DNA of 64,000 nt, taken from NCBI RefSeq assembly GCF_046630445.1, contig NC_092336.1, positions 505,749,001 to 505,813,000 of the forward strand, read 5' to 3'. Positions within the stretch are counted from its first letter, which is position 1. Every line of letters starts with the position of its first letter. The position numbers were made by a program, and so were the translations under genes. The notes beneath the pieces are model-generated. The model was given only the letters and a program-made list of their open reading frames with translations. It had not been told where the DNA came from and searched no databases. The DNA comes from Rutidosis leptorrhynchoides. Lineage: Eukaryota; Streptophyta; Magnoliopsida; Asterales; Asteraceae. This document shows, piece by piece, positions 57,247-64,000 of this stretch.

Positions 57247-58312
57247 TCTTCGTTCTACATATCATTCTACATCGATTATCTTCGATCTACGTATCGTTCT
57301 ACCTCATTTATCTTCGTTCGACATGGCGATTATGTAATCTCTAATGTTTTAGAGATTATGTACTCTAGTTCTAACCGTAAATCAGATGAGTTTAATATCA
57401 TATTAACTCATTAAATCCATGATTACATCTGAAGAAAATATATATGTAAGTATATTTTCATAAAGATTGTAATCAAAAATTCTTTTGTACAAACTATTAA
57501 TGATGAAAATATTTTAATGGGTAGGTAATACCCGAGGAATATTTAGATTTCACATTAATAAGTTACACTGTACATTCTTCAATTTAGATTCAACAGTCAT
57601 TAACAATACTGCTCAAATCTACACATATACGTATCTGTTCACCAAAGAATAACTATTTTCATGCAAATTCAATTTCATATTCGGATATTGACAGATCAGA
57701 ATCCAAGTCAAGATTTGACAAGTGGCATAATGAAGAAAATAATGGACAAAATAAAATTGATTCGAAACAAATTAATTAACTACGTAAAATTTTAAACCTA
57801 TACTAACCAAATCCTAGCTAACTGTTTTTATACCCGTTATGACTATTTCCTTATTACATTTTATTTATTGTCATTTTAATTATCGCAAATTATTTATCGC
57901 AATTTTAATTATCGCAATTTATTTATCGCAATTTTATTTATCGTCATTTAAATACTGTTAATTATTTTATGCACTTTAAATATCGTCATTTAAATACTGT
58001 CATAATATACTAGTCATGGTTAATCCCGAGACATTGTAATATAATATTCATTATGGACTATTGGACTATTGGACTACTAACACTGGACTATTAACCTTGG
58101 ACAATTAAAAAGTATTAAAAGAGTAGGAAATATTAATTATAACACATTTGGACTTAAAATATCATTAATAAGTTACATCTTCTACAGTTAAATAATTCTT
58201 CAAGTTTGCCACTTGATTTCATCCTAAACATTCTATATATCTTGACGATTACAATCTACGTTCAAACCCTTCAAAATTCTTGGAATACCTCGGATTGATA
58301 ACCAACGATTCA
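57247..58312. other. Internal region of element C, upstream of the captured fragment
   Basis: Non-coding. Shares with D the GGGTAGGTAATACCCGAG hairpin (near 57519) and the GAGTTTAATATCATATTAACTC inverted pair (near 57388). It also holds a C-specific stretch of TTATCGCAATTTATTTATCG-like repeats at 57870-58000. Confidence 0.5.
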
Positions 58313-58520
58313 ATTATGATAACTTTGAATGCTAATGAAGCAGCAAAACTGTAGATGGTCTTAATGGCTAAAAGTTTGATGATAAAGAATGGAGTGTTGG
58401 AAACACTCAATATAAAATTGGTACTGGAAAGCGGATTATGCAAAACCATGAAGGAGATTGTGGACAAATCACAAAGACTAAACCTGTACTTAAAGAATCC
58501 AGATGATTCAGTATTTGTTA
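58313..58520 (+). pseudogene. Poly(A)-binding protein (PABP) gene fragment in element C
   Basis: Across frames this reads FNYDNFE, NANEAAK, VDGLNG, KFDDKEWSVGN, then MKEIVDKSQRLNLYLKNPDD. This covers the end of RRM3, the linker and the first strand of RRM4 of plant PABPs. Compared with D, C keeps the KFDDKEW core and LNLYLKN better, while D keeps AQKK and EQTMKKAVDKS better. Both copies therefore descend from one capture in an ancestor of the family. Confidence 0.7.
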
Positions 58521-59312
58521 AAACCTTTAAACGAATATCTTGCTTCTACTTATTCTAAATCCTTGCGGACAAATTTCTTCATCATCTTCTGATCTTAAAT
58601 ATTTTAAATTTTAAGATATCATCGTACCTTTCAGTGTAAATATCCTCGATATTTCTGAAGATACCTTCATAAATATCTTTGTCCGAAGTTATCTATCTCC
58701 TCGTGCTATCTATGTTACATCATAAAAGAAACTGTTTTAGTTTCTATCCTTCTATAAAACTTGAGTTTAAATTAGGAATGATTTCTGGAGAAGTGTTGGG
58801 AATTGAAGCATGGGTTAGTATAATATAATGACGCCGGGCCAACGTGGTTATATTACAGTAAGTCATGCTAAATTTCTAATGGAACGTGATGATGGTTCAC
58901 AGATCATACCCTCATCATGTGCCATGTTACATAACTCTTTCATCCTACTTAATCTCTAAGCATATCACGGAAATTTTTTCCTTGATATTTTTGTTCTTCA
59001 GTAATTCTGACAGTTTGCTAAAAAGTCGTGCGATTACATTTTCTTTCTGATTAGAAGATTTCTTTAAATTCCTTAAATTTCGAAAATCAACCGTTACTAC
59101 GTCAAAATTTAAGACAAACTTGAATGTATTCATTTCACTCTTTTGCGATAGCTTCATCCATACTCTCTGAGTAATCGAATTACTTTATCCACATTACTCA
59201 ATGGTAATAAAACTCTATTTATCAACTCATATTCGTCATGAAAATATTTTTATTGTTAACCATGACAACCACACTCAAATTTCGGGACGAAATTTCTTTA
59301 ATGGGTAGGTAC
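58521..59312 (+). other. 3' internal region and polypurine tract of element C
   Basis: Non-coding. Near the end it reads AAATTTCGGGACGAAATTTC, TTTAATGGGTAGGTAC and then the LTR at 59313, matching the purine-tract phrase of T and B. Confidence 0.6.
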
Positions 59313-62150
59313 TGTGACGACCCGGAAATTTCCGAACAAATTTAAACTTAATCTTTATATGATTTCGACACGATAAGCAAAGTCTGTTAGGTTGAGTCTC
59401 AAAAAGTTTGAACTATTTATATGAATTCAGTTAACCTTTGACTATTCCCGACGATTCACGAACAACTATTTGTACATAGATATGTGTGTGTCTATACATA
59501 TATATAGATATAAATAATAATTGAAAATATAATTTGAAATATTATATGTTGTTGATATTAAAATTAATTATGTAAAAATAAAATAAAAATATGATATTAT
59601 GAAAATTATTATATTTAAAATATATACATTTAAATAAAATATATAGAATATATATTTTGTGATTTCGAAGTTATTTAGTAAACGACGGTAACGATAAATT
59701 GTATTTCGATTGATATTAAGCAAGTTAAATTCAAACTTATGTAATTTTAAAATAAACGGTGATCCGAAAATGAGCTATATAAATTTTAGGTTTATTAAAA
59801 ATATATTTAGAAGCTAATTAATAAATTTCAACACTTTTTATATTTCATCCAAAAATGAGAGAGACAGTTGATATATTTTTTTATTTAATAGTTAATGATC
59901 GAATTTTATACCATAATGACTAAAATAAATAAATATAATTAATGTAAAAATTTGGGATTTTTCCGGAGACTTGTGTCCGTCACTGATTTAACAACGGAGC
60001 GCGATGTAGCACTCCGTGAGAACTGTCGGCATAATCAAAGAACAATCAGGCTGCTAAACTATTCTTTTAAGTTCCGTGATTGATATTATTAAAGTATGTA
60101 CAGAACCACTTGATTCAATCATCCGTGGATTATATTGAAATTTATAGTTGATCACTGTGTTTGATTTGTCCTCATAATTTTAACACATTACATATAGATA
60201 GACAAATAACAACCATCGAATATTTAATTATCCGATTCCTTTCATTAATCAAACACAGTCACCTAAACTTTCGCTATTGCAAATTTCAATTACTATTTCA
60301 TTTACTGTACGGCTTTTGAATTCTTGTATATGATATATTATTATTTATTATATATATATTTGATACATCGACCAAAAACCATTCACCCATCTAATTTTTC
60401 TTCCATATTTTATTCCAATTATCAAACCACACTCACCTGCCACCACTTGATGTTGCAACCATCGACCCCCTTTCTTCATCACCCAACCAGCCACTCTCAC
60501 CATCGTTGAACCACCATGACCCACCTCTGTCCACCTCTATCCGCCACCATGAACAACCCACAACCACCGTCACCTTCACAAGATCACCACCACGATCACT
60601 TGTGTTCAATCCTATTAGCTGCGTGTTTGTTACTTTTAGGATCAAGACACCACCATTTTCATTAAATTAAACCACCTTTCACCTCCATCTCCACCATAGT
60701 AAAATACCATCTTTCTATTTCTTTTTACTATATCGAATTCTTGCTACAACCACCACTTGGATTACTTTTGTTTTTCTACAACTGCCTCTTATTGTTTGTT
60801 TCTTTTTTTGTGAGAAAACCGCCGCAACCACCACTCAATTACTGCAGAACCAGCTGCTATTTTCGTGCTGTTGCTGCAGTTTCTATTTTGCATCGTTTCA
60901 AACCATAGACCGCCATTCATTTTTTTTTATAACATTGATGACGTGATGACCATGTGAACGTAACAAATGATAAGGATGGTGACAGAAAGTAGGAGTTGTC
61001 AAAAGAAAAAGATGATGGAAGAATTGTGGGACTGTATTAACATTAATCGAAATAAATTAATTAATAGTGCTGCTACTTCAACTTTTATTGGCCGAAAGTT
61101 CCAACACAAAAGTCTCACTTGTTTTTTAAAATAAGTGATCTAAGATTGAAGAGGCTGCGGTTTTTTTTTTTTCTTTTAATCATTTTCGGACGAACTCAGG
61201 ATTGAACCAGATAGCCCACAATATCTTAATTGGGCTTATTAAATTTCTATATTGGGCTTCCAGAAAATTGTCCACTTACTATGATAATGGTATGGTAATG
61301 GTAATAATACTTAGATGATGATTACTTGATGATACGGGATTAGAAATAGATGACGATATATATATGATGATATAGCCTAGGAATTTTGAAGTTATCGTAT
61401 GATGTTGAGTTAGTAATGATAGGTGATGTTAGATGAGGTTTAAAGATGATAAAATGAATATACGATGATGAAGTGAAAATGATGATGATAAGAACATGAT
61501 GACACTGAAGCTGTTGAGAGCAGACTCAAATCAACCCATCACAAAACCATGAACAAAACCGCCTGCAATTGCAGCTATCTGCGATTGTAATACTGCTGCT
61601 ATTATTCCTTCTTCGACTAACAACCATCACGAGAGCACCTGCAACACCCACTTACTATTCCTTTTTCTTCAAACCAGGCTATTGCATTTGTTTTGATTCT
61701 GTTTTTGTCATAAACACCACGATCAAACAAATCCCCTGCAAACTCCTTTCTATTATCCCTCACTTCGAGAACGTATATGATGATGATGTTTATGGTTTAA
61801 GAAAGATGATGATGATGATTATTGATGGTAACCACGAAGTAGATGATGACTGAGAGGGATGGTGAGTGAAAACAATGGTGATCATAGGTGATGTTGATGG
61901 CGACGGGCTATGAAGTAAATCGATGATGAGATAAATCGTTGATGATATAATACGAAAATAATAACAATTGTGGTAGTCTAATCTTGATGAGGAAACCGAA
62001 CCCTACAAATACCATCGATTATTATTTACTGCTATTTGGTATAATTTGTATTTGGGCTTATTGAATCAAACTTGGCTGCAAAAGATAGTTGGGCTGAAAA
62101 TATAGTTGGGCTGAAGAAAATAGATTAAATATATATAAACCGCAATTTAA

Positions 62151-62260
62151 ATCAGAAAAGACGAGTCGGGCGGATGGTTAGGGGAGTTATCGGGTTAGCG
62201 GGAGGTCGTGGGTTCAAACCCGGACTTGAGCATTTTTTAGGACTACTTCTTTGAGGTAGT
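62151..62260 (+). repeat. tRNA-derived, SINE-like segment, second LTR copy
   Basis: Same A-box and B-box words as 54701-54800, with a few substitutions. Confidence 0.45.
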
Positions 62261-62262
62261 TT

Positions 62263-62412
<150 letters not shown>

Positions 62413-62837
62413 TTAGTATTATTATTATCATTATTATAAGTATTATTATTATTAATATCATTATCATTATCATTATTAAGTAAAAGCATTATTATTATAG
62501 ATATTATAACTATTATTATAAATATTTTATCATCATTAAGATTATCATTATTATTAGGATTATCATGATTTTTATCATAATTAGTATTATTTTTATCATT
62601 TTTATTATTAGTATATCAAATAAAAATTTTCTATATTAAAATATATTTATGACATAACACATAACTATACTAATACTTTTGTAATAAATATTAATTAGTA
62701 ATTTAAAGTATATAAAAATGAATATATTCAATTAAGTTACCAATGAAACGTATAATTTATTAAAATAACATTTATATCACTAATAATATGAAAATTTGTT
62801 CGATTACAATTATATGTGTTAATCTATACATAAATTA

Positions 62838-63720
62838 TATAGGTTCGTGAATCCGAGGCCAACCCTGCATTGTTCAGTTCCGTCGTATGCATATTTTTAA
62901 TACAAAATATCGTATAGTGAGTTCATTTGCTCCCTTTTACTCTTTACATTTTTGGGACTGAGAATACATGCACTATTTTTACAATTGCTTTATTAAATGC
63001 TTTTGAAATATATTTTTGAACTGCGAATGCATGAAATGCTTTTATAAATGTTTGACTAGATAGACACAAGCAAAACATTCCTCGAATGAATTATTATGCA
63101 GACAGAAGTTCTGTGGAATATTATTGAATTATGTGGACATGATAATTGCCATCATTGAATTATGTGGACATGATAATTGCCACCAATTGATGAATATATT
63201 TTTCCCTGATTATTATTGCTTGGTAACCTAAGAAATAGAATCGGGTATGACCCTAATTCACGCGAATCCTAAAGGTAGCTACCGGGTTTAACACCCTCAC
63301 CCAGAATGTTCACTAGACGGAAGAGCTAGTGGGCGTGGTGTTTAGTATTTCGAGGTTTATATATTTATACAGACGAGATGTTCTATTTTGGGGATATTAT
63401 TGATGCGCATTATATGTTAAGGTCGGTTACCAAGCCAAGCAAAGAAAAGCGAATGTTATGTATCTAGAGAATGATTTTATATACATGTTATGTGTATGTT
63501 ATTTTGTACACGAGATACGTGTACGGCTACTAAGATTTATGAAAAATGATTTCGTACACGAGATAGGTGTACTGTATTTAAATCTCGTGGTCTATCAAAA
63601 TGATGAATTTTATTGCTTATGATAAACCTATGAACTCACCAACCTTTTGGTTGACACTTTTAAAACATGTTTATTCTCAAGTATGAAAGAAATCTTCCGC
63701 TGTGCATTTACTAATTTTAA
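62838..63720 (+). promoter_or_regulatory. Conserved LTR palindrome block, element C 3' LTR
   Basis: Same as the 5' copy: GGTAGCTACC at 63274-63283 and CACTAG..CTAGTG following. Confidence 0.7.
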
Positions 63721-63826
63721 AGATATTACATGGAGTCGTTCATGGCATATAGAGGTCAGAACCTCGTAATGGGACCATCTGTTGAAGACTTCACACAGAT
63801 GGATTAGGACGGGTCACTACATCAAC

Positions 63827-64000
63827 GGTACCACCATCAATAACACCAACAGTATCATTACCACCACCAACAACAACCGCATTGCAAACCTCAACTTCAC
63901 AATCCGTCCCACGAGCATCAACGTCATACGCCCTGTAGATACCAAGGAGTACCAACAACAATTACCGATGAAGTATTGATTCATAACTTCATTGGAAAAA
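63827..64000 (+). pseudogene. Element A resumed: tail of ORF0
   Basis: Matches the Thr/Pro/Ser-rich tail after the coiled coil in D's ORF0 (about 52130-52300), including CGTCATACGCCCTGTAGATA and GATGAAGTATTGATTCATAA. It confirms that C split A's ORF0 and that A continues beyond the window. Confidence 0.7.

Overview
The window looks like nuclear DNA of a flowering plant. It is AT-rich, has spliceosomal GT-AG introns, carries one host gene for an organellar group II intron splicing factor, and is otherwise filled by nested transposable elements. The style of the Tekay-type Ty3/Gypsy elements suggests an Asteraceae-like eudicot, but that is an inference from general impression, not something the sequence proves. 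No rRNA, functional tRNA, CRISPR or bacterial features were seen.

Left part (1-18352). A non-autonomous Mutator-like element (MULE, 342-7966) has ~228-bp inverted termini and a perfect 9-bp target duplication. A minus-strand Ty3/Gypsy element of the Tat type (609-7120, 5-bp duplication TTCAC) sits inside it; it keeps gag and protease remnants and a spliced ORF on the opposite strand but has lost RT, RNase H and integrase. Then comes the only convincing host gene (8740-11759, five exons, about 405 codons): a two-CRM-domain, CRS2-associated-factor-like protein with a probable mitochondrial presequence. A TTA-flanked MITE lies in its intron 4. Downstream are a 191-bp tandem duplication, a decayed PIF/Harbinger transposase, a second TTA-flanked MITE, and a fold-back element flanked on both sides by (TA)n with a telomere-like core.

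Right part (18353-64000). This is one nest. Element A is the host: its 5' LTR starts at 18353 and its primer-binding site is at 45040. Its LTR is broken by element T (18680-30491, minus strand, Tekay-type chromovirus with ~2.9-kb LTRs, duplication ATGGG) and by element B (33774-44937, plus strand, another Tekay-type chromovirus whose right LTR is truncated). A's first ORF is broken by element C (45860-63821, duplication TCAAC), whose 5' LTR is in turn broken by the partial element D (48216-54296). A, C and D are one family: very long LTRs (about 3-4.5 kb), a short internal region, an upstream ORF (ORF0) and no gag-pol where this can be checked (C and D).

Points to follow up: (i) a ~0.5-kb block near the 3' end of every LTR of A, B, C, D and T that carries three successive palindromes whose bases change between families while the pairing is kept; (ii) decayed fragments of a poly(A)-binding-protein gene (end of RRM3, linker, start of RRM4) inside C and D; (iii) an ORF0 with a C-terminal coiled coil between primer-binding site and gag in all families; (iv) promoter-like arrays in LTRs (W-box cluster, CACATGTG palindrome array, twin 20-bp palindromes).
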